This document shows, piece after piece, positions 1 to 9,193 of a DNA stretch of 19,796 nt (positions within the stretch are counted from its first letter, which is position 1; each line of letters opens with the position of its first letter). The notes below the pieces were generated by a model that searched no databases, was not told where the DNA came from, and saw nothing but the letters and a program-made list of their open reading frames with translations. Both the position numbers and the translations under genes were made by a program. Origin of the DNA: Saccoglossus kowalevskii (Eukaryota; Hemichordata; Enteropneusta; Harrimaniidae); assembly GCF_000003605.2 (NCBI RefSeq), contig NW_003158736.1, forward strand, positions 205,944 to 225,739, given 5' to 3'.

Positions 1-2262
1 ACAATTATTTATGGTGAAAATGATATTTTTGAATTTTTGTTGAAAACAGCAAGTCCCATTGCATTGATACTATTCATATTGTTCATTTTCTAATGATATC
101 TTCTGTTCTATAATTGAAATGTGCATTGCAAACAGCGGAGCTATCTCAGCCGAGAGATTACTTGTTCAAATATGTGGTTAAAAACTTGCATGCAAAAAAA
201 AAAAAAAAAAGACTTCAAAGCCATTGTATTTTTTTTCCTGTAGTACATGTACAATGTAACGACTTATACTATGCATGATGTGGGTTTTTCAGGATGCTGA
301 TACATATTTCCTGTATTATTTGAATAATTTTTAAATTCTAGATGAATATTTGTGCTTAATGTGTGTGCCACAGACTCAATGGAGTGGCCAAACCCACTGG
401 CTGAGATTTATTCATAAATGGATGTCACTTTGGGAGAAGTCCCAGACATAAAATTTGGTTTCTTGTGACTCTCTGCTATATGTAGTATATTCACTGTAAA
501 TTACTTTATTTTTACTTTTTCATATTTTTAAAATTTTCATATACGTTGCTGGTTGACACTCATCTAATTAATAATTCAATTCATCAAAAATACTTTTGAC
601 ACAACAAACACATTCCTTTCATTTTCATGAAACCTTTTAAACTTGCCGGTTTAAACTAGAAGGTTTCTATTGGCCGATTGAAAATTTTTAAGTGATGTCA
701 TTGCACTCTACATTACTTGATTTGCTCGTTGAATTCAACTATCAATGTCATTTATAAATATTTATAAAAATCAAAGAATTGGGTTTGTTGTGTCGATAGT
801 AGTCGCATTCATTTTATAAACGCAATTAAGTTGCAATCAGAGTAGTAGTAATCACATGCAATTGAAAATACAAGATAGTCTCAAGAACACCTTGTATATT
901 TCCTGTGAATTTCTGTATGGGTAATAGTACATACAGTGATGAGAACTGTGTTTTTCAATTATGAAATGATTTATTATTCAACAGAAAAATAATATAGCAA
1001 CAATGACAAAAAGTCTTTGTTTGATCCATAAATCCTTTTGCTTCTAATAAAAAAAGTTATCATCAAAACTAAATATTTCCTCTATCCAGTGGCTCTTTTA
1101 ATAGACCCTAAGCTATACCTATTTCCGTATTACGCGGGAATCCAGTAATTTATCATGAATATCTTTAGGAAATAAATCAAGATAAAAGCCCATATCGGAC
1201 GAGATTGAGGCTATCTACATTTTAATAAAGTGTTACGAGTTGTTTGTTTGATATTGTAAGTCGTCCCAAGACAGTTAATCAGAGTTTACTTAAGAAGATT
1301 ATCTTTAAGTCTATCCTGTCCTAAGAACATTAAATTATTATGGCTTGTGGAATTTATTTAGTTGTCATTTAATGGATATACTGGCTTGGTTCAGGCAGCG
1401 GTTTTTAATCATATAATGTACATTTGCGAGATTAGTTCTGTCTTTTAGTTTATTTTAAATCGTTGATTTATACTAGGAGATAGAATAGATTTTTTTTATA
1501 ATGAGTGTGTTATTGCTAATAAAATATAGCTTACATAGACTGTGGGATAAGATACTTAATCATTCTAATTCCAGGTGGTTTTTCTGCTACAAATATTCTC
1601 ATATTTTTTACAATTTTCTCTGATTTAAAAGTCTGTTTTGGACCACATGTTCTTAATTTATCGTTGTCAATGAATTATTATCAAAATTTTGTTTACCTTT
1701 TCTGGGTGCTAGGTGACATTGACTTTGATAACAATATACAAAATAGGAAGGAATTACAAGTTCAATTTAATTAAAATTTTTTATTTTAAGTGATTGTTTT
1801 AAAATTCATAGTAAACAGTAAACGTTGTAGATATTGTTCAGGGGAGAGTGCCTCACAAATTTGAAATTATTCTCGAGAGCGAACATCCAAGTATTTTCAT
1901 CGCCTGGCAACCATCACCTGTGAAAACAACAGTCGAAATCTCTCAGCAAACTGTGCTTATGGATAGTTGTTGAGATTTTCCTGAACAGTGTAACAAGATC
2001 ACCCCTACATCTGTAACATATATAAATTTGAGTGCTCAGAATTACCTTTGAGTTTGTGCTGTATTCTCGATTTTTTCACTGACTCCAGCATTCCACAGGA
2101 GCTAGCACAGAGCCAATAGAAATACAGGTACGGTGATGTGCGTCTTGGCATCATAGAACATTCTGTGACGTAGCCTCACCCCTGAGAATAAGAAACTCTT
2201 TTGAAAATTTTAGCGATGTTTAACCCATGCGCTCATATTAACCATTTATTTCATTTACACAG
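1..2262. other. Non-coding stretch upstream of first recognised ZNG1 exon
   Basis: AT-rich sequence with no exon I can assign. It should be intron of the ZNG1 gene, because the exon at 2263 begins inside a codon and continues a protein whose GTPase domain is not seen here. It holds a 17-base A run at 194-210, and a stretch near 491-513 that resembles the end of the MITE at 6182-6385. One open stretch (1815-1973, 52 codons, no ATG at its start) crosses an acceptor-like CAG at 1839-1841, but its translation matches nothing I know. I looked for the preceding ZNG1 exon, expected to carry a D-L-x-x-I/V-L-D-L-H/N-A type segment, and did not find it. Confidence 0.6.
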
Positions 2263-2311
2263 GGATATGGAAAAGTGTGTTTCCCTGCAAGCTGGTCCCC
2301 ATCTAGATCAG
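2263..2311 (+). CDS. ZNG1: ZNG1/CBWD internal exon, linker before CobW_C domain (exon 1 of 3 seen)
   Basis: A 49-base exon. A pyrimidine-rich acceptor ends in TTTACACAG at 2262, and a GTGAGG donor follows at 2312. The first base completes a split codon; the remaining 16 codons read DMEKCVSLQAGPHLDQ. The P-H-L-D-Q end matches the segment of animal CBWD proteins just before the C-terminal domain. ZNG1 is a G3E-family GTPase that delivers zinc to client metalloenzymes such as methionine aminopeptidase 1. The exon ends on a codon boundary and joins the exon at 3970 in frame. Taken alone it would be too short to call; the assignment rests on the two following exons. The other two frames either contain a TAG or give no match. 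Confidence 0.8.
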
Positions 2312-2896
2312 GTGAGGACATCATATAAGCCTGTATATCGGTACTGAAACCAAACTATTTATTTTCTGAAAGTCTGTTATGTATGTGGGAGCACAGACAC
2401 GCGATTAATCTGGAAACACCATATCGGGAGGTTTCTGTGCCATTTTAACGGTGTATCTATCGCTATTGAAATATTTTTGGAGTTATTTTAGTGTATTTGG
2501 TGACCAGACACATTGTCAACTGGTGTTGCTGGGAAGTTTTCATGGAGAAAATATATTTGAGAAAGATTTCATGTTGTACGGCAGCACAGAAGTGTGCGGC
2601 TCAAAGAGATATATTTATGACTTGAAAGTTCAATCGGGTGCCAGCCAAGAGTATCAGGGCGCTACGCCCCTGTTTGCCAGTTTAAAAAAAAAACTGCATA
2701 TGCTGCTTCTGAATCTGTTGTACCAAATAATTTCAAAAAATATTTTTATGTTTGGAAAAAGTGATTTATTATGAATAAATAGAACAATATTATTGCTTTA
2801 AACAGTTTGACATTCCTGTTTTTCGGTATATGTTCAACTGCTGTTCACATAAAAGCCTTCTCCACATGTCTTTCATGGTTCTCACTTGATAATGAT

Positions 2897-3296
2897 AATA
2901 TTTATTATACATCTGTTATCGTGACGCCATAAGTTATAGCGTGCCATAATTTTGTGGTATTTTATGGGGTATTTTCATCCTACCATATAAAGAAATTCAA
3001 ATATGGAATGATTACGCGCATAAGCGTCCTCTGATAATAAAAACAAACTTGGCTGCCATCAGGGTTTGACCGGACTCCACACAAAGAAGTTCGCTGATTC
3101 TGTTCTAAACTTTTTGGATTTCGGCATTCCCATGATGTATCCTTGGACGGAAAAGATGTATAATAATAAGGTTATTACGAAGATACCTCAAAGTATGCAC
3201 TCAGACAGTACGCCTTCGCATCACCCTCCGCTGCGTGTCAGTCAATACTCCCGCTGTACTGTCTTCAAGGTATCTTCGTAATAACCTTATATTATA
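2897..3296 (+). repeat. Hairpin-ended dispersed repeat, copy 1
   Basis: About 400 bases closely similar to 5122-5531, in the same orientation, in the next intron. Shared landmarks include ATTTTGTGGTATTTTA near 2949, TTTCATCCTACCATAT, and TTGACCGGACTCCACAC at 3066. The 3' end is an inverted repeat: a perfect 21-bp match between 3168-3188 and 3268-3288. A further pairing inside it joins AGACAGTAC near 3202 with GTACTGTCT near 3257. The 71-codon open frame across it begins on TTG and is not convincingly coding. No transposase, TSD or outer inverted repeat is clear. It is probably a non-autonomous transposable element. Confidence 0.85.
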
Positions 3297-3491
3297 TAGT
3301 GTTTGCTTCACTCTTGTTGTTAACATGAGTACATTATTTTGATTTGAAAAATATTATTCTTAAACTTTTATCTGAATTACTTCAATAAAATAATTGATAA
3401 TGTAACCTCTTATAAATGGTATGTCAAAATTCTCACTGTGTGCTGTACAGCATGCACTAGCACATGCCTTGAATGTGAGATTTTCATAGTA

Positions 3492-3947
3492 TTTTCGGCT
3501 TAGGCCAGACTTTTATTATCCTTTGTTTTGCGAACTTGCCAAATGAACAGGAGCCGAAAATGAAATAAAAATAGATTTTTATTTCAGCGTAATTTCTCGC
3601 GCCCGCCGACTTGTAAGCGCAAAAAAATGCTAAAAAAATTATTTTTATCTTCATTTTTTTCTTCATTTTTTCACCGCCCGTCGCATAACAAATTCAAGTT
3701 GCATTTTTGTGGAAGTATCATAATCAAAGTACCAAAGTCTCGCGCAGATGCCAAACAAGGTTATACATGGAATAACATTTTATTTCATTTCTTTTCTCTG
3801 ATCAATAATCTCACTTACAATTCTTTGAGAATCACACAAATCTAATGGAAAAAAAGAATTAATTTTATTTTTTTTTCGCCCTCCTCAAAAAAATTTTCTT
3901 ATAAAAACTCGAGAAACAAGGAATAAAAAAAGTCTGGCCTTACCTAA
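3492..3947. mobile_element. Inverted-repeat (MITE-like) element next to ZNG1 exon 3970
   Basis: The ends are imperfect terminal inverted repeats of about 40 bases. The left end (about 3492-3535) contains AGGCCAGACTTTTATTATCC. The complement of the right end (about 3909-3947) contains AAGGCCAGACTTTTTTTATT and then CCTTGTTT, matching the left end apart from a few substitutions and one or two indels. The interior is AT-rich with a GC-rich islet near 3598-3616 (CTCGCGCCCGCCGAC). It has no transposase, so it looks non-autonomous. The target duplication is unclear because both flanks are T- and A-rich (TATTTT and AAATATTTT). The short open frames inside it are judged to be chance. Confidence 0.75.
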
Positions 3948-3969
3948 AATTAAATATTTTATTTTGTAG

Positions 3970-4038
3970 AGTATTACAACTGTCACCATTGATATGCCAG
4001 GGGATGTGGATAGTCAAAAGTTGGAAGAGCTACTGCAG
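3970..4038 (+). CDS. ZNG1: ZNG1/CBWD internal exon, start of CobW_C domain (exon 2 of 3 seen)
   Basis: A 69-base exon of 23 codons, phase 0 at both ends, with acceptor ATTTTGTAG and consensus donor GTGAGT. The translation starts SITTVTIDMPGDVD and ends KLEELLQ. In animal CBWD proteins this is the S-x-x-T-V/I-T-hydrophobic strand that opens the C-terminal CobW_C domain, followed by a short acidic loop and an amphipathic helix leading into N-L-L-W-E-K-N-V. That domain lies next to the GTPase core in G3E metallochaperones. The reading frame is unbroken and joins both neighbouring exons in frame, so the gene appears intact here. Confidence 0.88.
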
Positions 4039-5562
4039 GTGAGTTGTCTTCCTAGTGATATCATACAACCTTTTCACCACTAGTTCTTGCTTTTCATCAC
4101 AAATTCACAAAATAGTCTCGTTTATAGTCTGCACTTTCCTTCAAGAGATTTGGACAAAAATTATCAAATTATTGAGTGAAAACTGAAAATTTACTCAAAT
4201 GTCCTTTTGTTAGCTCCAAAATTGGGGTTCATTTCCAGAAATATTATAAAAAGGTACGGAAAAATTTGGGCGAGAAATGCTGGTGGTGAAATGGATAAAC
4301 TGCCACCATAGACCATAAAGGTGGTATGGTATTTCTTGTTTATATTGGGAACTCGGGGTGGGATGTGAAATATTTGATCTGAATTGTATTGATAGTTCTC
4401 TGAGTTCCTGAAAACTGTTATTTGCTAATATTTTTGAATATTGTTCTGACATGTAGATTCACTAAGATTCACCTCCGTTCCAAATTATTGTCGTCTGCAG
4501 CAACTCTTGACGAATCTTTGAATTTTCCCATAATTCATGCACATTCATATCATCAAATATGTCATATACTAGTACCGGTAATCATCCCAATACGACACCA
4601 AAGAAAAGTAATACACAATCTGAAAACAGAGACTTATGTTTTTCCCATGCATGCATCCCTCTGTGCATGTTCATCTGTATCTCAGACATGTCTGTTCCAA
4701 TCACTTTCCAACTTCACAAATACATGACATATCTAGGGCGATATATCCATGTGTATTTGTTTCATATCTGATCAAGATTCATTTTTGTGCTAAAAATTTA
4801 TCAAAATCATTTCTGTCGTTCCGGAACCGGATCTAGGTCATGTATGGATGGATTTTGTTCAAACTTAGTACATGTATATATATATTGGAAATTATAGGTC
4901 CTTGAAGCATGTCATTTTATTTTAACAAATCCAGTCCTAAATCCATATCTCTGACATATCCTAACCATTCAAGCCTTAACTATAAACAAAACTATATTTC
5001 TTAAACCTGATAACTAACAGGGACTATGTCATGTAATTAATTTTTGCATTTTGAAATACTGATCATTGGATGTACATGTATGAATTGACAGAAAATTTTG
5101 GTTTTGAATTGTTGTAAAATCTATTATTGTACATCTGTCATTGTAACGTTGCAAGTTACAGCTTGCCGTAATTTTGTGGTATTTTACGAGGTATTTTCAT
5201 CCTACCATATTAGGAAATGCAAATTCCAAATATGAAATGATTATGCACGTAAGCGTCCTCTAATAATAAAAACAAACATGGCCGCCACCAGGGTTTGACC
5301 GGACTCCACACAAAGAAGTTTGCTGAATCTGTTTTAAACGTTTTTGATTTCGACATTCCCATGGTGTATCCTTGGAAGGAAAAGATATATAATAATAAGG
5401 TTATTACGAGAATACCTCAAAGTATCCACTCTGACAGTATGCCACGCATTGACCTTTGCTGCCCGTCGGTCGATACTCCCGCTGTACTGTCTTCGTGCAT
5501 ACTTTGAGGTATTCTCGTAATAACCTTATAGTACCGTATGTATTCAATGTTTGTTTTTGTAG
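4039..5562 (+). other. ZNG1 intron (1524 bases) with second repeat copy
   Basis: The intron has a GTGAGT donor and a TTGTTTTTGTAG acceptor. Bases 4039-5121 hold no recognisable gene or repeat. Three overlapping open frames at 4422-4836 share the same stretch in different frames and show no family motif, so I treat them as chance. Bases 5122-5531 are copy 2 of the hairpin-ended repeat, whose 3' end lies about 31 bases upstream of the next exon. Confidence 0.75.
5122..5531 (+). repeat. Hairpin-ended dispersed repeat, copy 2
   Basis: Similar to 2897-3296 over its whole length. Its 3' inverted repeat is longer than in copy 1: 5396-5429 pairs with 5495-5528, 33 of 34 positions complementary, and pairing continues through GACAGTA near 5433. 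The loop is about 40-65 bases. Where copy 1 has CGAAGATACC in the stem, this copy has CGAGAATACC, and both arms changed together. Near its middle ATGGCCGCCACC sits in a strong animal start context at 5279, but the frame stops after six codons, and copy 1 has TTG there. It is probably a non-autonomous transposable element. Confidence 0.85.
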
Positions 5563-5628
5563 AATTTATTATGGGAAAAGAATGTTGTGAATTCTAAGGG
5601 TGAACCAATGCAAATATTAAGACTCAAG
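5563..5628 (+). CDS. ZNG1: ZNG1/CBWD internal exon, CobW_C domain core (exon 3 of 3 seen)
   Basis: A 66-base exon of 22 codons, phase 0 at both ends, with acceptor TTTTTGTAG and donor GTGAGT. It reads NLLWEKNVVNSKGEP, then M-Q, then ILRLK. The N-L-L-W-E-K-N-V block and the closing I/V-x-R-L-K are the clearest signature in the window: animal CBWD/ZNG1 proteins carry the same words, followed by G-L-V-S-I and then a G-V-H-E-L-Y segment. Those following residues were not found downstream. The match was made from memory of the family, not by a database search, but three in-frame, correctly spliced, collinear exons make chance very unlikely. Confidence 0.9.
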
Positions 5629-6180
5629 GTGAGTTAGACAATATAATTATTAATGTTGAGTCATCTCTTGTCTTAACTGCCATAAAAAAGATAAAATTAC
5701 CACCAGAAGTTTACCTCTTCAGTATATGGTTGGACATGATGTTGTTATAGTTGTGGTTGGGATACATATGGCCAGTCACAGTCTGTCGTCAACTACAGGT
5801 TTGTCTAGAGATGTAGTTTTGTTTTGTTTTGTCAATTCACTACAATTTTACAATGCTGTGACTGATTTTGTTTGTTTGATTTTGTTTGTTTGTACAAGAT
5901 GTTCGGTTTATGCTTACGTGTACTTGCAAGTCCACCATGTTGTCAGTCTATAATCGTCAGTTGCCATTATTCCCCGAGACAGTAGTTGTGTTCTTGTTAG
6001 AGATTTCTATGTCAGCATGTGTCAAAATGTGTGTGTACTGATGATCAGAACTGAGTCAACAGTGTGTGTTACCGATTGCTACATGTGGAAATCGTGCCCT
6101 CAGTGAAATTTAAAAAAACAAGTAATACTTCCATGGCATCACAGAGATGGAAGACACGAGTTTATCTAGCTCTTCTAGAA
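5629..6180. other. Intron-like stretch after the last recognised ZNG1 exon
   Basis: It begins with a consensus GTGAGT donor, so it starts an intron. The 75-codon open frame at 5726-5953 is rich in V, F and L from T- and G-rich sequence and has no motif I know. I see nothing else. Confidence 0.6.
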
Positions 6181-6181
6181 A

Positions 6182-6385
6182 TACTGTGAAATACTTTATT
6201 TTAGCTGCAATTAATTTTCACTGAAAACACGTTTTGTATGGAATTTATTTGCTCTGATTTTTGACAAGTTGAGTGTAAAACATAGGAAAAAAGGTATATT
6301 CACTGGATTTTATTCTCACTGAATCATTCCTTCAGCGAAAATAGCGAAAATTAATTTCAAGCGAAAATAAAGTATTCTACAGTGT
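6182..6385. mobile_element. MITE-like element, about 200 bp, 40-bp terminal inverted repeats
   Basis: The left end from 6182 reads ACTGTGAAATACTTTATTTT then AATTAATTTTCACT. The complement of the right end (to about 6385) reads ACTGTAGAATACTTTATTTT then AATTAATTTTCGCT. Roughly 36 of 42 aligned positions agree. There is no coding capacity. Size and structure fit a miniature inverted-repeat element of a DNA transposon family. TA dinucleotides lie at both edges, but the target duplication is not certain. Similar partial ends may occur near 491-513 and 10883-10905. Confidence 0.8.
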
Positions 6386-8436
6386 ATGCTCTGATGCAAT
6401 ATAATTGGCACTTCTTAATATCTGGAAAAAGGATGACATTCTGTATTAAGTAGATAGTTTAAAACAAGAAACAAGAAACATGTTTATCAATGAGTTATGG
6501 ACAACCTGGAATTCTGATTTTGTTTTCATGTAATGATTAATAACAAGGATTTAAAATATATCTCATAAGTCTTTGTTAATAATAAATGCTATGATATTAA
6601 GTAGCCTCAGACACTGAATAAGGATATTCTCTGCCACATTTAGATTTACGAATCAACAAATGGTGCTTGATTTCGGCACCAGTCACGGGCGGGTTCCTGT
6701 GTACATGAACTCAAACCTTGGTAATCCCTCCAGGAACACAAAGGATTAAATGATAATCTTGCATTATTGGGTAATGTCAACGGAAGGTATATGAGATTAA
6801 GAGTACGTGACTATGGTGCCTGAACAACTCTGCATAATTCCAGGTTTTTAACGGCCCTGGAATATACTGGAAAATCCTAGAATTTGAAAGGCGTTAAAGA
6901 AAGTCCCGGAAAAATGATTTTGAGTACCGGTACTGGAGATTGAGTCATGCAAAATGAAAAAACATTACTGCCACAAAGTAGTTTCCCGAAATCACTATCA
7001 AAATTTTTACGATCAGCGTAAAAAGATGGAAGCACTTTATTGAATTCACTGATAAAATTGTATGGTAAATTAGTCTTGGAAAACTAATTTTACAAAAAAT
7101 TTATTTCAATTTAGGTGTACAAAACCTAAAGTACTAATTAATTCTCTTCACCTCCCTCTTGTACTTTGTATGTAAAGTTTTATAGCTTTTACATGCGTTC
7201 TCCATTGCACTAATATATTTGTGGTGTGTTACCTGTAATCTCGTTCATGTCTGTCACTGCTATATCAGTAGTGAGCCCTCTAGTGACAGGATTAAAAAAG
7301 CCATTGCAGCATCTGAAACATGTAGTATAGCGCCCTCTGTAGGTATCTGCTTCAACCGACTTGTGTCTTTGTCTGGTACAGAAAGATAAATACCAAATGA
7401 CACTTAATTGCAATTGTGCTTCTGTTATTGTGAGTTTAGTAAATATATCTTAAACATTGCATTATTTTAAGTAACAGTCATGACAATCAAATCACATACG
7501 TGTTGTATTGTGAACATGAATGGTATTTTGATGGGCAGTAAAGAAAAACAATGCACGTATGCCAATACACAGTGATATCTTTTTTAGAAATCTACTTCAT
7601 TTAAATCACCGTTGATGATGATTTGTTTATATTTTATTTTGTAGCTAAAGTAATGATCTAATTTTTATTTTTAAATAAACTTGTTTTTGATGACTCAATT
7701 GTTATACTTGTGTGTCTATACATGTATTAGCAATATACATTTGTGGCTGCATTTAGTTTGGTATATATCTTATTTTTGCAAAACAAAAACGCACATATTT
7801 TTTTTTTTTGAAAATTTTAATCAAGATCTGTAACCAATTGGGAGTTATGTATATTTGGTTCAAAATTATTGGTAATTAGAAAAATACATTAAAAACAGGC
7901 AAAATTTTGTACTAAAATGTTAATTGGAAAAATTAGTGCGTCAAATGTACAGTGGTATTCACTATCACATTGTTATATATCCTCTCTCCTGTTGGACTAT
8001 AGGGGGCACAAACCTATCAAAACCTGGATTGCTTACATATGATAAGAAGGAAGCTGTTGAACTTTTTTTTTTATCAGTGGAATAAATATTAAACTGTCTC
8101 ATAATGTGCTAAATCGTTAAATTAAGCAAGACTACGTGTTTGTAGAAAACCTGCCTTTGTACAGACAGTTGTTGAGACTTGTATAATTATGTTGTTTTTT
8201 GTCTCACTGATTTTCCAGGGTTTTAGTACATAAACATAAAGCCGCTTACTCATCTACTATGTGAGTGTTTACCATTAGATTGCAGTCTGGTATCACTTAG
8301 TTACTGAGAGTAATGAGATGTTTATTAGTTTCAAAGCAGGCACTGACCAATGCCATTCATTGTCCTCCTTGCCTCCAGCTATTTTGCAGTTCCCGGTGTG
8401 AAAGTTTATCTTTAGTGTCTTTAGCAGCCGGAACTG
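6386..8436. other. Non-coding stretch between MITE and 24-bp minisatellite
   Basis: AT-rich with no recognised gene. It contains a perfect 12-bp palindrome AGTACCGGTACT at 6923-6934 and a small hairpin at 7005-7025 (TTTTTACG / CGTAAAAA). There is an acceptor-like pyrimidine tract ending in ATAG at 8002, followed by a 46-codon open frame (7945-8085) whose stop overlaps an AATAAA. The frame that would continue exon 5563-5628 stops after 12 codons without resembling ZNG1, so I do not call it an exon. Confidence 0.55.
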
Positions 8437-9193
8437 TTCGGCACTCCAAGCTTGGGTCTATTCGGCACTCCAAGCTTGGGTCTATTCGGCACTCCAAGCT
8501 TGGGTCTATTCGGCACTCCAAGCTTGGGTCTATTCGGCACTCCAAGCTTGGGTCTATTTGGCACTCCAAGCTTGGGTCTATTCGGCACTCCAAGCTTGGG
8601 TCTATTCAGCACTCCAAGCTTGGGTCTATTTGGCACTCCAAGCTTGTGTCTATTCGGCACTCCAAGCTTGGGTCTATTCAGCACTCCAAGCTTGGGTCTA
8701 TTTGGCACTCCAAGCTTGTGTCTATTCGGCACTCCAAGCTTGGGTCTATTCGGCACTTCAAGCTTGGGTCTATTTGGCACTCCAAGCTTGTGTCTATTCG
8801 GCACTTCAAGCTTGGGTCTATTCGGCACTCCAAGCTTGGGTCTATTCGGCACTCCAAGCTTGGGTCTATTCGGCACTCCAAGCTTGGGTCTATTCGGCAC
8901 TCCAAGCTTGGGTCTATTCGGCACTCCAAGCTTGGGTCTATTCGGCACTTCAAGCTTGGGTCTATTCGGCACTCCAAGCTTGGGTCTATTCGGCACTCCA
9001 AGCTTGGGTCTATTCGGCACTTCAAGCTTGGGTCTATTTGGCACTCCAAGCTTGGGTCTATTCGGCACTCCAAGCTTGGGTCTATTCGGCACTTCAAGCT
9101 TGGGTCTATTCGGCACTCCAAGCTTGGGTCTATTCGGCACTTCAAGCTTGGGTCTATTCGGCACTTCAAGCTTGGGTCTATTCGGCACTCCAA
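8437..9193. repeat. 24-bp minisatellite, 31 full units plus a 13-bp partial
   Basis: Perfect head-to-tail units of 24 bp without indels, from 8437 to 9180, plus a partial to 9193. Each unit holds the self-complementary core CCAAGCTTGG (a HindIII site), or TCAAGCTTGG in the seven units with a C-to-T change. Variation occurs at only four sites: TTCGGC to TTTGGC or TTCAGC (both CpG-decay changes), CTCCA to CTTCA, and GGGTC to GTGTC. The period is a multiple of three and the unit has a stop in only one frame (TAG, minus strand), so long open frames appear in all three plus frames and two minus frames, giving periodic peptides such as RHSKLGSI and GLFGTPSL. I read these as by-products of the DNA repeat. 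Confidence 0.95.
8605..8820. repeat. Higher-order 72-bp blocks inside the 24-bp array
   Basis: The GTGTC variant occurs in only three units (8629-8652, 8701-8724, 8773-8796), exactly 72 bp apart, always together with TTTGGC. In the first two cases the preceding unit has TTCAGC and the following one is standard. In the third the units on both sides carry CTTCA. This indicates that the array expanded in three-unit steps here, by unequal exchange or slippage. Confidence 0.8.

Larger units (their letters stand above)
2312..3969 (+). other. ZNG1 intron (1658 bases) with two repeat insertions
   Basis: The intron has a GTGAGG donor and a TTTTGTAG acceptor. Bases 2312-2896 show no gene: the 107-codon open frame at 2451-2774 starts on GTG, has a lysine-rich low-complexity tail and matches nothing I know. 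Bases 2897-3296 are the first copy of the hairpin-ended repeat. Bases 3297-3490 are plain AT-rich sequence. Bases 3492-3947 are an inverted-repeat element. Only about 22 bases separate that element from exon 3970, so the polypyrimidine tract and acceptor are squeezed between them. Confidence 0.75.

Noticed and set aside
2090-2119. Possible 30-base exon between CACAG and GTACGG
   Set aside because: In the phase needed to join the exon at 2263 it contains a TAG; no family similarity.
2451-2774. 107-codon frame in the first ZNG1 intron
   Set aside because: It starts on GTG, has a low-complexity tail and no recognisable motif, and lies between two well-supported exons on the same strand.
3066-3281. 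71-codon frame conserved in the second copy at 5295-5507 as a possible gene
   Set aside because: Both start on TTG and lie in a dispersed repeat. Differences include many amino-acid changes, and the 3' part is hairpin sequence that diverges completely.
8003-8086. Possible last ZNG1 exon after ATAG at 8002, with AATAAA at 8081
   Set aside because: In the frame required after exon 5563-5628 it gives 12 residues and a stop, without the expected G-L-V-S-I or G-V-H-E-L-Y sequence.
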